Positions 12,104 through 24,439 are shown, counted from the first letter of the stretch. The stretch: 64,000 nucleotides of DNA from Isoetes taiwanensis (GCA_021234155.1 JAJEKV010000046.1:390280-454279), one strand, 5' to 3'. Numbers and translations: made by a program. The notes: generated by a model not told the origin, from the sequence alone.

Positions 12104-13050
12104 TGTGAAAGAATTGGAGTCGATGACAAATTAGCGACAAAAAATGACATTAGTCATGGCACTTGAGGAAGGTCGGTGGCATGGAGCGAGGAAGATTAGG
12201 CGCAAGGCTTTGAGAATTCATCCAAGGAATTGTTCGAGGCAGCTAAAGAAGCAGTGTTGCAATTAATGTAAAAGCGCGCATTATGGGCTCTTGGGGAAGG
12301 AAGAAGAAGAAAGGATTCCAGGCAGAAGTGATTGAAAAAAGTTGTGGATTATTGGACCAAACTACACGGTTCGCCTAACTTCAGGATGTCGGATCTAGTA
12401 GAGAAAACATCCTAAGCATCCAACACATTACCTTGATGTGAGCGGTATACTATTTACTAGGTTTTCAGTCTTTCGTTTACCTAATACTAATATTTTTATA
12501 AGTTTTGAGTATTGATTCTAATATGATGCGCTAATGGAATTAATCTGCGTTCTTCGTGGTAGCAAGTCTTAGTGCTATTGATGGTTGATAATGGATCATT
12601 TCGATATAGTGCTAAGGTTTCTCACCTTTATAATGTTAGTGCCACGTTTAGTAATTGTGTTGATGTTAGTGCCAGCATTGATGATTTTATAAATGTGGGT
12701 GCTAATATTACTAATTTAAGTTAATGTTGTTCCCTTTGTTAGTAATTTTGTCAGTAATGTTGGCACTAAACTTAATGCAGTTGGTGAAGCACCACCTACC
12801 ACTCGGATTAGCAATGCTTCATCTCAATGCTTAACTGGTTAGTGGTTTGGTTTTCTTAAGGAGTTCTGTTGTAATGCTAATGGAGATCGATGGTGGTTCT
12901 AAGTTGCTATTCATTAGCGGTTGTTTTCTAGTGGTATTAGCATTAGCATTTACTAAGCGATTTTTATTCTTATTATGAGACGAAATTCTTCACTAGTTTC
13001 AGCGAAGACAATCCGGATGTTCCGATAAGCGAGAGCCTTGAAATTAAAGC
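12104..13050. other. unassigned DNA with imperfect TTAGTGCCA repeats
   Basis: 12540-12790 contains repeated words such as AATGTTAGTGCCA and GGTGCTAATATTAC in a loosely periodic run, suggesting an old subrepeat. The rest has no recognisable gene. Confidence 0.3.
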
Positions 13051-13099
13051 CTTACTTTGTTGTAAAATACTCCCGGTTAATGCACATTGTTGGTTTATG

Positions 13100-13850
13100 A
13101 TGAGGATGTCGATGCGGGAAGGGTGAAGAGCGTGAGGAAAAGTCCATGGTGCCACGATCGATTGCACTGTGAGTCAAGATATGTGACCTACGGCTGACAA
13201 GCCGTAAGGGTGTGCAATGCAATGAAGACATGTTTAGCGGTCGCAGTGCCATGTGGAAGCATGGTTTGCCCAAAGCACGAAGGTGAGGAGTAGCACAATG
13301 AAGCATGTATCGAGACACCGGCAAATGTGGTGTGGACAAGAATGGAAAGGTGTCAAAAGAGAAACAAAGACGATGCCTCAAAATCACTTGGGAGAACATA
13401 GACTACATTGAGAATTGGTAAGGATAAAAATGGCAAACCCAAAAAATTGAGCATCAATGACTACAGACTTCACCGTGTTTTGATGGAAACCTTGGATCTA
13501 AAGCAAGGGTTTGTGACTTGCATAATTTACCGGTATAAATGGCGGCAAGCCATGTTTGAACCATCTGCGAGCAGGTTTTGCGATGATACTGTCGATGGTT
13601 GACTTTGCGGAGAATTACTCTTTCAAGGAAGCGAGAATGAAGTCGGTCAAGCATTGGCATAATGAAGCGAATCACTATTCTTGTACCTCACATATAGAAG
13701 ATCACGAGACGTGATGAAAGGAAGAACATTTTATCGATGACGAAACATGATTTATTCTTTGTTTATGCGGCGTTACTTTCTCTTACCCACAGTCTTGGAT
13801 GCAAGAGAGAAAATCACTTTGAAAGCAGTATATAACTACCGGATGCGTTA
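13100..13850 (+). pseudogene. transposon-protein remnant with DFAENY motif
   Basis: Across several shifted frames the plus strand retains a run MVDFAENYSFKEARMKSVKH at about 13594-13654. It is preceded by a YKWRQAMFE-like segment (about 13540) and followed by ENILSMTKHDLFFVYAALLS near 13715-13775. A D-F-A-E-N-Y core followed about 15 residues later by HW is characteristic, as I recall it, of an uncharacterised transposase-like family widespread in mosses, ferns and invertebrates. Frameshifts and stops separate the blocks, so it is inactive. A cysteine-containing region upstream (about 13215-13290) may be its zinc-binding part. Confidence 0.4.
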
Positions 13851-14990
13851 ACGACCTCCTGATTCAAGGTAAAAAAATCCTTTTACTTTGATGCTAGATT
13901 AAATCTTTGACATGTTTAGACATGATGTAGCTGGGCGATTTGGTGCTGGCCATGGGAAGGGAGAACATGATGGTCGGGGCGGTAATAAGGGCTGAGGCTT
14001 CGGCCGAGTTGAAGGCGTGAGATGAAGCCAAGCCTACGAGGTGGTGGAATGGCTAAGCAGTGCAGCCTCCAGCAGCGGCACCACCGATAAAGTTCAAGCT
14101 ATGCAGTAGAACTTTTGGGAGAGTTGAAATAGGACAAGTGGACGGAAAAATCGAGAGGGAAGCCGTCCTGTTGAAGGTCCTAAAACCTTCATTGTTTCCA
14201 TAGATTGTTTGTTCAATCACACTTGACACATTCTGGTCGAGAAACCTTTGCACATATTGTTTAGATTTGAATTGGGAATCTTGCTGATGTATCATGCTTT
14301 GAAGAAGTTTGAACTGGATTTATTGGTGCTGGCCATCAAGCTATTGTTGAAGAAGAAGTACATGATAAAGGAGAAGAAGCATATGTTAGCAAAAACATGT
14401 AGCATGCAAGTATCTATAGGTGATGTCTTTGCGTTGGTGACAATAACAATGCGAGAATGTGAAATTCTACCTTATCCTATGTACCAAAGCTAAGTACTTG
14501 GTGTTAGAAGACTTTTGTAGATAATGCGGGGCGGAAGTTTGTGAAAGGGGATAGGAGTCATAGGAAGAAATATGCAGAGAAGTTGGTGGTGTAAATCGAC
14601 TATAAGTTTTGTGGGGAAATAAAGCGTTGTTTATGCCACTCAGGTTACCCAAGAACAAAGTCAGTTGGTTCAAGCAAAGCGTTGTTCAAAGCGGGGAGTG
14701 GATTTTATAAGTGCCAGAAAGAAGAAGATATTCTGGGGAGGCTTACATTGTTGGAATAGTGGAAGAGCAATTGTGTAAAGATGCGTATAGGTACTTTTAT
14801 GAATAAAGAAGTTTACGTATTTTGCATTCTCATTTTGATGCTTGATTCTGAATTTTGTACTTTCGAATGTTGAATGAATTCCAAGGTAAAAACTGGATTA
14901 AACTAAATTAAACTTGCACAAGGCACGGATTAAAGCTCAAGGCATAATAAAAAGGTATTACAAAACCAATTGATTAAAACAGAAAAAGAA
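13851..14990. other. unassigned DNA
   Basis: Several frames of 60-80 codons on both strands (for example 14248-14493 plus) have no recognisable motif. It may be a continuation of the transposon remnant upstream, but nothing proves that. Confidence 0.3.
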
Positions 14991-15029
14991 TACTTGAGCA
15001 GAATACTTCAGAATATTACAAAATAGAAT

Positions 15030-15208
15030 ACTTCAGAAAGGCACAAGGCCTGTATATATTAAAGAAAGGCACTAAGGCCTGTGTTTCAAGGGTCGACACT
15101 AAGGCCTGTTAGACATATGGGTGAGATCAAAGAAAGGCACTAAGGCATGTGGTATCTGTTTTTTCAAAAAATAACAAAGGCACAAAAGGCCTGTGGTTGA
15201 ACTTGATC
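15030..15208. repeat. imperfect repeats of AAAGGCACTAAGGCCTGTG
   Basis: Units close to AAAGGCACTAAGGCCTGTG recur near 15036, 15063, 15096, 15133 and 15178, with the palindromic core AGGCCT. Spacing is irregular (about 30-45 bp). Confidence 0.6.
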
Positions 15209-15233
15209 AAAAAAAAAAAAAAAAAAAAAAAAA
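15209..15233 (+). repeat. poly(A) tract, 25 nt
   Basis: An uninterrupted run of 25 A follows the GGCCTGTG repeats. It could be the tail of a retroposed sequence ending here on the plus strand, or a simple homopolymer. Confidence 0.9.
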
Positions 15234-15325
15234 GCTGGGCTCAGGGACTTCAAGCTTCATCTGTAAGAAAAGTAAAGAAAGTTAGAAAGCCTGTAATAAA
15301 AGAAAGCAAAAAATTGAATTGCATG

Positions 15326-15688
15326 CTACTTACTCTCCAGCCAATTGTGAAATTCTAAAAATATTTCTTCTTCTTCACTGTCCGGGTCTTCTTCTTCGCT
15401 GGTCTCTTCTTCTTCGCTCCAGGTGTTGTCTTCTGAATCAACCTGCTCCTCGGAAGAATCTGCATCAGATAGGTAAAAATTGGAGGAATCTTCTGAAAGC
15501 TCAAAGCTCACGAAGAGAGTCTTGAGCTTTGAGAAAATTCTTATACTCCTCATCTTTGCTTGGGGGCTCTCCTCCGAATTGGGGACGATCACTGGTTTCG
15601 ACATCATCCCCGCAAAGGGAATCGTCCCCGTGATCCCATGCCATAATCGCTGGCTAGGACACTGTACCAAAGGCAAGGTAAAAAGCAA
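15326..15688 (-). CDS. acidic Ser/Glu-rich ORF
   Basis: A 120-codon minus frame whose C-terminal half is dominated by runs of Glu, Ser and Asp (EEEETSEEEDPDSEEEE region). Such acidic tails occur in chromatin and nucleolar proteins, but the composition follows directly from a TTC/TCC/TCT-rich DNA strand and is not diagnostic. The N-terminal part resembles nothing I know. It could be a low-complexity microsatellite read as protein. Confidence 0.2.
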   Translation of the reverse strand: MLFTLPLVQCPSQRLWHGITGTIPFAGMMSKPVIVPNSEESPQAKMRSIRIFSKLKTLFVSFELSEDSSNFYLSDADSSEEQVDSEDNTWSEEEETSEEEDPDSEEEEIFLEFHNWLESK

Positions 15689-15799
15689 GGCCGGTGCTTG
15701 GGCGGGCGGGGAAGGCAGAGCGGGGAAGAAGAAGCGGCGGCCTTCGACGTGTTTGGGAGAATTGGACGATGCTTCTTCCTCCGACCATAGCCTAAAAAG

Positions 15800-16060
15800 T
15801 CTGGCGTGAAATTAATTTAAAAGAGCTACGATTTTTAGGATTTCGTACCATTAGTATCTTAGTCGTAATAATTTAGTAGGATACAAATAATTACCTCGAA
15901 ATGACCATAATTTTATTTTCTAAAACATTAAAAAAATATATATATCTATCCTGAAATGGCCATTCTTTTATGGACACCAATCATATTATGTTGGCTTGGC
16001 ACTTGTTTAGTAATTGTAATTATAATTAGTTAGTGTAAATTGCTTGTTGACTTCAAAATT
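15800..16060. other. AT-rich DNA
   Basis: Short AT-rich stretch with TATATATA near 15938. No gene. Confidence 0.4.
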
Positions 16061-16430
16061 GTTGACTTACGCTTCACCAAACATGTTGGTCAATGAAAGT
16101 CAAACATGTAACAAAGGGGTTGATTCACACTTGTTGACTTGAAAATTGTTGTCTTACACAATATGCCTTAACATAATGCATAGAATAACATAGGTCAAAA
16201 TTGTTGACTTACGCTTTACCAAGTGCTTGGGGGTGATTCACACTTGTTGACTTGAAAGTTGTTGACTTACACAATTTATGCCTTAACATAATGCATAGAA
16301 TAGCATAGGTCAAAATTGTTGACTTATGCTTTACCAAATGCTTGGGGGTGATTCACACTTGTTGACTTGAAAATTGTTGACTCACGCTTTACCAAACACA
16401 ATATGCATAGGTACACAATATGCCTTAACA
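16061..16430. repeat. ~115-140 bp tandem repeat rich in TTGACT (W-box core)
   Basis: Units starting GTTGACTTACGCTT begin at 16061, 16203 and 16318, giving about 2.5-3 copies. Each contains two or three TTGACTT words, the core of the W-box bound by WRKY factors, plus GGTCAAAATTG, whose complement is also TTGAC. The sequence ATGCCTTAACATAATGCATA is shared by the units. A regulatory role is inference; a small satellite is the simpler reading. Confidence 0.75.
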
Positions 16431-17004
16431 TAATCCATTCATTTGGCATTTGTTGATTTGGCAATTGTTGATTTGGTAACATGTGGAACATTGAATGCAT
16501 GTGGGATATTTGAGCCCATTACTAAAAAAAAAAGGTGGACGAGGATTACATTTTGAAAGGTTATGACCGTTTTGAAATATTTTGTGATATATGCATGTGG
16601 GATATTGCTAACTTTGTGTTAGGTTTGTGCTAGTTTTTAGGTTGCTGTTTTGGCGATATTTTGTGGCCAAAGCATGCCGGATATTTGAGCCCATTATAAC
16701 GGGAACTGCATATCAGAGAATTATAAAGTTCTTTAAACGTTTGTGGTGTTGATAAACACCAAATTACAATAAAAAAGGGATATAATATTAAACAAGGTGC
16801 TGCGCACAGAGGGTTGCCCTCCAGTTTCCTGTGGGTGAAGTGGCTTAAATCAAACCGTGTGGAATCAAAATTTGTACTTCGAAGTCTCCACCATATCTGC
16901 CGACCCAATGTTTAAATTGAAGTAGATCCCTACCATGTTCTTAGAGGCCCATCCACAAGTTCTCGATCGAACTATAGGCAAAGAAGTAGATGTACAATAT
17001 GCAG
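16431..17004. other. AT-rich DNA upstream of the ADH pseudogene
   Basis: Contains the tail of the TTGACT repeat and non-coding sequence. The earlier ADH exons (for the first catalytic Cys) should lie here if present, but I could not find them. Confidence 0.35.
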
Positions 17005-17581
17005 GGATATGAAGATAAGTTTCCATGGATTTTTAGTCATGAGCTAGAGGGTGAGATGTACCCTATCATCAAAATCACATGGGATATACTACTGACCTTG
17101 CAGCTGCATTTGCAGAATCGTGTAAAGCATTGGTGATGGAGTTTCTGAATTTGAAATTGGGGCTATGTCCTCACAATTTTTGCTAGAGAGTGCAGAAAAT
17201 GCAAGTTCTGCAAGTCTACAGAAACTAATCTTTGTGAAAAGCACATGATATATCTTAAATTGACAGTTATGCGCATTGACCATACCCCTAGATTTTGGTT
17301 TGATGGGAAACTTGTCTATCATTTTCTAGGCACATCCATTTTTAGTGAAAGTTAGAAAAGATGCACCTTTGCGCAAAATCTGCTTGCTCAAATGTGGAGT
17401 ATTAACAGGTAAGATGTAAGAGCCTTATAAAAGATAAGAAATACATTCCAATTAGAGCATATTGCATAGCAAAAGGATCTTAAAGTGGCTGATTGTAGGG
17501 GTTGGAGTAGTACTATATACAGCTAAGGTTGAGAAAGGGTCCAGTGTTGCAATGTTTGGTCTAGGAGGCCTTGGGCTGGCA
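17005..17581 (+). pseudogene. zinc-dependent alcohol dehydrogenase (class III/plant ADH-like), internal exons
   Basis: Four blocks follow the medium-chain zinc ADH fold in order. 17005-17050 encodes FPWIFSHELEG (the GHE catalytic-zinc signature with G changed to S) and ends at a GTGAG donor. About 17113-17160 encodes SIGDGVSEFEIG. About 17188-17408 encodes the structural-zinc lobe ECRKCKFCKSTETNLC, with exact C-x2-C-x2-C-x7-C spacing, then KLVYHFLGTSIFSE, and after a frameshift KICLLKCGVLTG with the catalytic Cys. 17499-17581 encodes VGVVLYTAKVEKGSSVAMFG plus LGGLGLA of the Rossmann fold, between an AG acceptor and a GTAAGC donor. The 17409-17498 intron joins in phase 1 (ACA G|GG). A stop replaces Glu in the V-E-S segment, one frameshift is present and the 5' and 3' exons are missing. 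Retained introns show it is not a processed copy. Confidence 0.7.
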
Positions 17582-17636
17582 GTAAGCTTCCATTTAAGAT
17601 TTAATTTCCATCCATGATTACACATTTACACATTTG

Positions 17637-19300
17637 TGTGTTACGAACCAAAATTTTAGTACCGAAAATTTTGATTTGTATTCACATCAAACCATCAGAG
17701 TACACAGAACAAGTACTGCCTTCCATGAGGCTATATACATAAAAGACACGTATACAGATAAAAAGACGACAATGCAAGATAACTATATACACGCGTCTTC
17801 CGCCAGCTATTAAATAGCATGCACATGCATCCACGTGTTATAACACACATACGAGTTATCCAGTAGAGTTAACATGTAGGAATGGCACAGCGGCTGCAAG
17901 AACACACATATGGAATCCACCACATGCACCATAGCATCTGCCAAGCAGACACACCCCACCGTATCTAGACAATACGTTGTCTAGAACCCCATGCTGGTGG
18001 ATCCAGTGTAAGGGAGAAATTGCAAGCACCATAAGAACTTGAACCGCTAGGCGGTTGACTACATCTACACTTTGTCTCATACCAGTGACAGACTTTGTCT
18101 CACTAGCACCCATGATTCCTATCGTGATAAGACATGCTTATCGCGGTATGCCGTGCATAAACTCCCTACGGATAGCACCACAGGTGCTCATCCATCTCAG
18201 AGTAAGTCCGGTGTTCATGACCCTCTGAGAATATAATCGGGGCATCCTTTCACTAGTTAGACTCTTGGCGAGTATATGATACCGTCCCATACCGATGTCA
18301 CATACCATCTCACTAACACTAAGGAGCCTTCACTCCAATAAGCCATAGCTCATCATTAAGTTCTACCAAGAGAACACGGGAGAGAGGTTGAAGGTATATA
18401 AGGTTTTGTTTGCTTGCTTATTATTTTCAATAGTAGACTCCACCGCCATGCGAACAAACCAACCACCCCAAGCATCTCGGTTTATTCTGATTTACAAAGG
18501 GGGCACTAAAACATTTTCAAGTATTCATCAAAAGGGAGTTCTTGGGCGGCCTAATACTACCAGTGGAGATTAACTAATACTGAGAAGGATTCCTTGACCT
18601 TCCCTCAGTTCCAGAAGATAGGGCCACTATGGCATCTGCCATATCCATCTATCTCAGAACTTACCAATTACTTCTGCTTCAGGAGCTGTAGCAACTTTTA
18701 GCACAATCAATATCCCCAGCCTGATAATTTCTCTTCGAAGCCTTGCTCCTGCTCTGCAACCTCTACTCTGGCATCAGCCCTCCTGGCCTCTTACATATCA
18801 TGCCGCTTCCTAATCTTGATGAGCTCCTTGCCAACATGGCAAAGCCGCGTGGCTGCATCGTATCAGTCAGGCGCGACTGCCAGAAGACCATCTGGTCTAC
18901 TGCCAGCCAAAATCGGCAGCTCCCACTATTATAGGTCATATGGCTGAGCCATGATGGTCACTGCTCCTTATTAAGGGGTGCTCACCTATTTATTCCAATG
19001 GTTCTATAACCATTAACTTTCAAATCAAGTATTAACTTTAGTAAATGGTATTTAAACCATTATAAGGGGTTTCCTCTATTTGCCTTAGTTCTATGCATTA
19101 TCATGCAATGTCCCTATGTCCATCCATAGCGGCATTCTGCTAAGGCAACCTTTGCAACCATATTTATTTATTATATAAACACTCATTGCGCCCCCTAGTC
19201 TAGGATCTACCAAGGTGCACCATACCCTTAGACTAGGGAAACATGCGACCAATAATGCCACCCCGCATCAAATTATTATTGTTAGCCCATAACAAACATG
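17637..19300 (-). mobile_element. possible LTR-like repeat
   Basis: Read on the minus strand, a ~1.65 kb block could start TGTTATGGGCTAACAATAA (near 19300) and end GGTTCGTAACACA (near 17637), with TG...CA-type ends that are partly complementary. Its internal sequence is evenly mixed and non-coding, like a long LTR. I could not find a matching target-site duplication, a primer-binding site or a second LTR in the window, so this is only a suggestion. Confidence 0.2.
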
Positions 19301-21895
19301 CATGCAATATTTACCACAACGGTTTCATAATATTTGGACATAACATTGTGGATACAATTTTTTAATGACAGGGGAGGCGTAGACTATAGTTTTTGCATGT
19401 GTGGGAAATATTGAGGTGATGAGATCCAGCAAGTAAAACAGGAACAACTAATATGATGATTACGATCAAGAGTATATATACGTGGATGTAAGATACAACT
19501 AGAAGCCACAAAATATTTGTTAAAAAATAAATAAAATACGAGACAATCGTTGAATCCCTTTATCTTTCTCCTTCTTGTTACGTTTGGGACCTCCTTTTGC
19601 ATGGTCGTGAAGCGCCACCATGCAACGTTTTGGCAAGTATTCACTATTGCATAAATATGAGAAAATAACAAAGCAAAGCACCGAGACTCAAATCCACCGC
19701 CCGAGTACCAAAATCATGGCGACACAGATAAAAATTAGTTACATACCAATTGTGCATGGGTACACACAAAGAAATCTTGTCCATGGTAGCGGATATTGCA
19801 TTTTCCAATTCACCTTGACCACAACGAGACCATTGCCAGAGCTTATGGCATGAGCTAACTGGCATCGTGGATCATCCAAACTTTAGTAAGCTTCACAAAA
19901 CAGAGTACCTAGCACATGAAAAGCACATGAAAAGCGGCTCTACCATAGCGAGAAGAACAGTTAGCGGTACACGGAACAATTGGTTTAGGCCAATTGCGGT
20001 GACCATCCCCGACATACCCTAGTGCATATCTATTATGTTCCCACCTAACCGCAAGTGCGTAGGCAAAAAAAATATATTTGAATTACTCGTAGAAATCATG
20101 TAATAATTTAAGACCTTTGAAGAAAGCTAATGTTTTGAGCTTAATATTTAGTACACTACTTTATTAAGTCAATCTCTACATGATTTATTGTACCCCGACA
20201 ATGTTGAGCAAATTAAACAACGGTACAACTCAAAGGCTCAAATTGAAAATTTTATAATAAGTCAATGCACCTTAGAAACGTTTCCAATAAAATTCACTTA
20301 AGAATATTCTATTAAAATAATGCAACTCATTTAGAATCTGAGTTACTTAAGAAAACATCACGGAATTTGCCTAGAAAGTTTGTCCCAAAACCGGTACTAG
20401 ATCTTATTGGCTTGTTCAATGCACACGGGGAAAAAAGCCCAATAACAAAATGATGTGGGAAACGAGAAAACACTAACACTTGAAAATGGTAAGAGGGTAG
20501 CTATTAAATAGATGTCGACTACATACCGCCAATGAAACTAACAGAAGGATGAGCACAAAAGCCTAGGCTGCATGCAAGCATCCTTGTTTCAGTTTGTAAA
20601 GATCTATAATATGAATAAGACATTGTTTACTTTGTCATTCCCCCGAACAACTTCGGCTTTTTCGGATACAACAGCGAAGCGTAACCTTGAACAAGGACCC
20701 GATATATGGCCCGATCTTTGGAACGCAGGATTCTTGACATTGAGCCAATAAACTTTGATATCCCAACCACCGCAAATGCCACAAAAGAGTATTAAGCCTT
20801 ATAAACAGGGAACAACGGTCATTTTTTCATGTATGCTCTATGGATGCCTTTGCCGTTTATGATGCCAATACATACCTTAGGTCATACATGAGGCCACAAA
20901 TAAAAAATCAAATAAAGAGCATCTCAAAAATCATTTTACATTTTGAATGTTAAAATATCCACATAAACCAAAGCAAATAGAAACCATTAGGTGAGGTGTG
21001 GATCATTATAAAATGTCAACTTTTATGCGATTGAGAGACAACGAGGGAACAGGTTCCGTAATCCAAATTGAGGGTTTATTTGGCTTCTTAAATTCTACTA
21101 AAAGCCGCGGGGCATAACACTGGACAAAAAGCTCTTTTAAGGTGCGGGTTCTTTAGATCATATACCATGTTTCATCTCACTACGATGAACATAATGGAGG
21201 AACCAAGGTTATTATCCTCCATTACAATGCCTTCTAATATTTATTCACTTATACGAGACATCTTGCATTATTGAGGCTAGAGCGTGATCGGCTAACTAGA
21301 GGTAGACTAGCAATGGAAGCATGATGAGGCATTTCACCGTGTATTAAGACCGATGCTAGATCGCACCAAATCAACAAGTTGAGGAAGCGACAATTCAAGT
21401 GTAGGAATATCCAAATGATATAGGCGGATATCAAGGGTGCCCCACATAGGAGAGTCCTTGAAACAGCTATCTGAATGTTCTCTAACTTTTCCACATTCAT
21501 TCCCATGCTATACGCATGCGGTGAGGACAAACAAGAAAAGATTAATGATGAGCTTCCATTCTACCTATTTAATAACTATTTGTAAACCCAAAGATACATC
21601 TGCATAACTTAACCGTTGGTTTTCAAGTCCTGATAGGCTTTCCAGCATACAACAAATTAATTCTGGCAGTTGGGGACGAATCGCATTTCCTACATCCTAT
21701 ATGCAATAACAAGAAAAATGAGAAAACAAAAACGAACTTTTCAAATCCGGCAATATCATGCCCATTAACCAATTTGGACCCAGATGCTTTTAATAGCAAG
21801 TTGACTCATGCTCGGATGCCAAATATCATACTCCTTATCCTCCCTGGCTAGACACTACTAGGTCTGCGCCGCTTGGAATAAACCTCAATTGTTAG
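19301..21895. other. unassigned AT-rich DNA
   Basis: No gene recognised. A minus frame at 21249-21530 and an overlapping alternative frame have some protein-like character, but no known motif. Confidence 0.3.
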
Positions 21896-21899
21896 TCCT

Positions 21900-22430
21900 G
21901 TGCCTCCTGGTACAGGACTATTCATGCATACTGACGGACCAGGTCAAGGCCAAGGATCCACAACCGTGCGCTGGTCAGCGTCAAAGGCTCGGCCAGAAGA
22001 CCAAGCGGACCCCGCGCAGACAAAGACCACGCTTTGGCGTCAACAAGAGGCGGTGCTCCGACAAGTGACGGCCGTCACCGCCATCGTCGGCGTCGGCGTG
22101 ATTTCGGGCACTTCAAGAGGCACCGCCGATTCCTCAAAATCAGGCCTCCTTCCGTGAGTCGGCACGAGAGATCGGTCCGAGTGTCTATATTGGGCCAAAG
22201 GCCATTGTACTATATATATGAGTAGAGCTAGCACATGAGTTTTTAGATGAGTTTGAGTCTTGTCTCAGTTCAAGAGCTCATGTATCTTCATTGACATCAA
22301 GGAAGCTTATTATTGTGATCTCATTGTTCTTGTTGTTTTCTTTTCTCCTTTTCTTGTTTTTTCTTGCAAATCCCGCGTGACATAGCTCCCGGATTCTCCT
22401 GTTAGATCCAAGGGTCCTCACAGAGGGCTG
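21900..22430 (+). promoter_or_regulatory. GC-rich segment followed by TATA box: possible LTR/retroelement promoter remnant
   Basis: A GC-rich stretch (21900-22190) with short open frames leads into CTATATATATGAGTAGAGC at about 22209. Then come a T-rich run and a block ending AGGGTCCTCACA near 22421. The arrangement resembles the U3-R-U5 part of a plant LTR, but no partner LTR or polyprotein is visible. Confidence 0.2.
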
Positions 22431-24240
22431 TCTTGCAGGAGTTCCCAAACCCAGACCCCAAACATCAATGTACTCTAGGAGACTCCTGAAACCATCTAAA
22501 TGAGATGAGGTGTTTTGGCTGAGCTGGTTAGGCTAAGTGGTTACATTAAATAATCAACACATAATGGCAACCATGGCTTCAGCAATCGAATTTTAGATGC
22601 ATGAGTAAAATTTTGACATTGCCGCAATTACAATTCATCTCCTGCACTGCACATTATTTAACAAGTACAGCAAGCAACAGACTCGTGAAAAATAATTCCT
22701 TCCGAATAAAATTTAACTTTTAAAGAAGGCAATCGGACAATGGCGTTCTTCCAAGAGCCAAATGCAAAACCACAAGCACCTACATGTTACAACTCTATTA
22801 GGATCACGGAATCAAGTGCAATCGAGCACCAACAATGGCTTATTAAAAAAAGCTGAAATTTCAAACTTGGTTTAAAGGGGGAGAATTTAATATGGCAAAC
22901 TAAAGTGTCAATGGTCAATACTATTGCCTATGGTGGCACCACTGCTCAAGAGGAAGTGAAACATGCTAGAACAGGGACTTGGGATAGACAACATTCGAAA
23001 AATGGCCGCTTAAGGGAATGGCAAGAAAAGCTACCTTTACACCGGCAATCTAGTTGCTGCCTAGAGAAGTATTTATGAAAGCCGGGCAAAGAAAGAAAAC
23101 CACAAACAATCATTCAAGAGCGGAAACAAGGGTAGCACCACCTCTTTCTTTGAACCAAATTTAGCTACTGAAAAGACAAAATTTTCTTAAGCTTCTTAAA
23201 TTTTCAATGTTTGGTCGGTTAGTATTTACATATGCCTAATTCTAGGTGGCTCCCACTAAGTTTGTACATATGTAGGCGGGTCTCCTCCCGACACATTAGT
23301 ACAACCTTTCTTAATATAAGCTATCTTCTTGAGTTCTAATTTCCATGGTTCAAATTTTGCATGATGCAACTTCTTGTTTCTAGTTTAGAGATTTAAGTAG
23401 AGCTGCACAAGAATCTAGGTGTACAATCTAAACAATTATGCATAACGTAATGTCAATATATCGTCATTCAATGCCTCTCTGAAGGGTTTGGGAGCTCCCA
23501 TTCGTCTTTTTAACAATAAATGAAGAAATTTAGCAAGAATGGAAGAAGTAATAGAAAGATCAAATAATGATTATTATTATTAACCTGCATAATTTACATG
23601 ATTGTCGTGATGGACACTTGCTTATATCTCATTCACCTTGCTCGCATTTTCTTCCTAAGGAGCCACCTAAAGTTCCAAACAAAGTGAAAAAATGATTTTG
23701 GATCATCAAGAGGGTGATCCACTCACCGCTACGCCGGAGAAAGGGAAGGTGCGCCATCCTTTCTTCTTCCGAGAAAGAGATAACAGGATGGCTCCGTGTG
23801 CTTAAAGAAATTTCCCAAAGCAATCGTCTTGATTCTTGAATACCTACTATTGTAGAATATTCATGGATTATTTTTTCAAACATCGAGATTTGTCTCGTCA
23901 TATCTCGTGTCCTTTGAAAACCTCATGTTATGTTACATCAAAATGTAGTAATAGATTCTCATTAAACCTCATTTGATAAACCGGGTGTAAACGGCGTAGC
24001 TCACTAAGCAATCGGACCAAGGCGGGGCAGCGTTTTTACAGATATCGTGGGTTGAACAGCGGCTATAACACTTGATACCATAGTGTTCAATCCACATTCT
24101 CCTTTCCCTCTTGCAAATTTTGTAGTAGCCTTGCTCCTCCTCGGATCCTACGGTAACTCTCGACCAACATATTGTCTCCCTTACATATCCATAAACTAAA
24201 AACATCATATTATGAGAATAAAAAGACTTACTTAATAAAG
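22431..24240. other. unassigned AT-rich DNA
   Basis: Several 60-90 codon minus frames (for example 23629-23901 and 23969-24244) without recognisable domains. They may be remnants of the same locus as the TM9SF-like scrap downstream. Confidence 0.3.
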
Positions 24241-24247
24241 TCATTCT

Positions 24248-24439
24248 TCAACACACAACAGAAGGATTGTAGCCAAAAACCCCTGTAGCGGCAAGGACTG
24301 TAACACAGGATAAGTGACGCCCACCACCACCGGGCTCGTCATCCGCAATGTTTACATGTTGTTCGGGATCCGTATGCCAAATAACCTCTATTACACAATC
24401 CTCATTATAATGCACTTCAAAGACGGCATGAGTAAACAA
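24248..24439 (-). pseudogene. fragment resembling transmembrane 9 superfamily (TM9SF/EMP70) protein
   Basis: The minus frame from 24439 contains FEVHYNEDCVIEVIWHTDP, continuing EQHVNIADDE, and then SCVTVLAATGVFG. In TM9SF proteins the lumenal domain has a comparable (H)Y/F-x-x-D-x-(V/I)IEV-x-x-x-x-DP-x-x-x-V-D/N-I-x-x-D string. It is followed, after a VKW-FEKRM segment, by the first transmembrane helix (NSCVTVLLLTGFL type). The middle VKW...FEKRM piece is missing here, so this is at best a deleted or rearranged relic. The similarity is recalled, not computed. Confidence 0.35.

Noticed and set aside
13052-13399. 115-codon minus-strand frame
   Set aside because: Antisense to the better-supported plus-strand transposon remnant.
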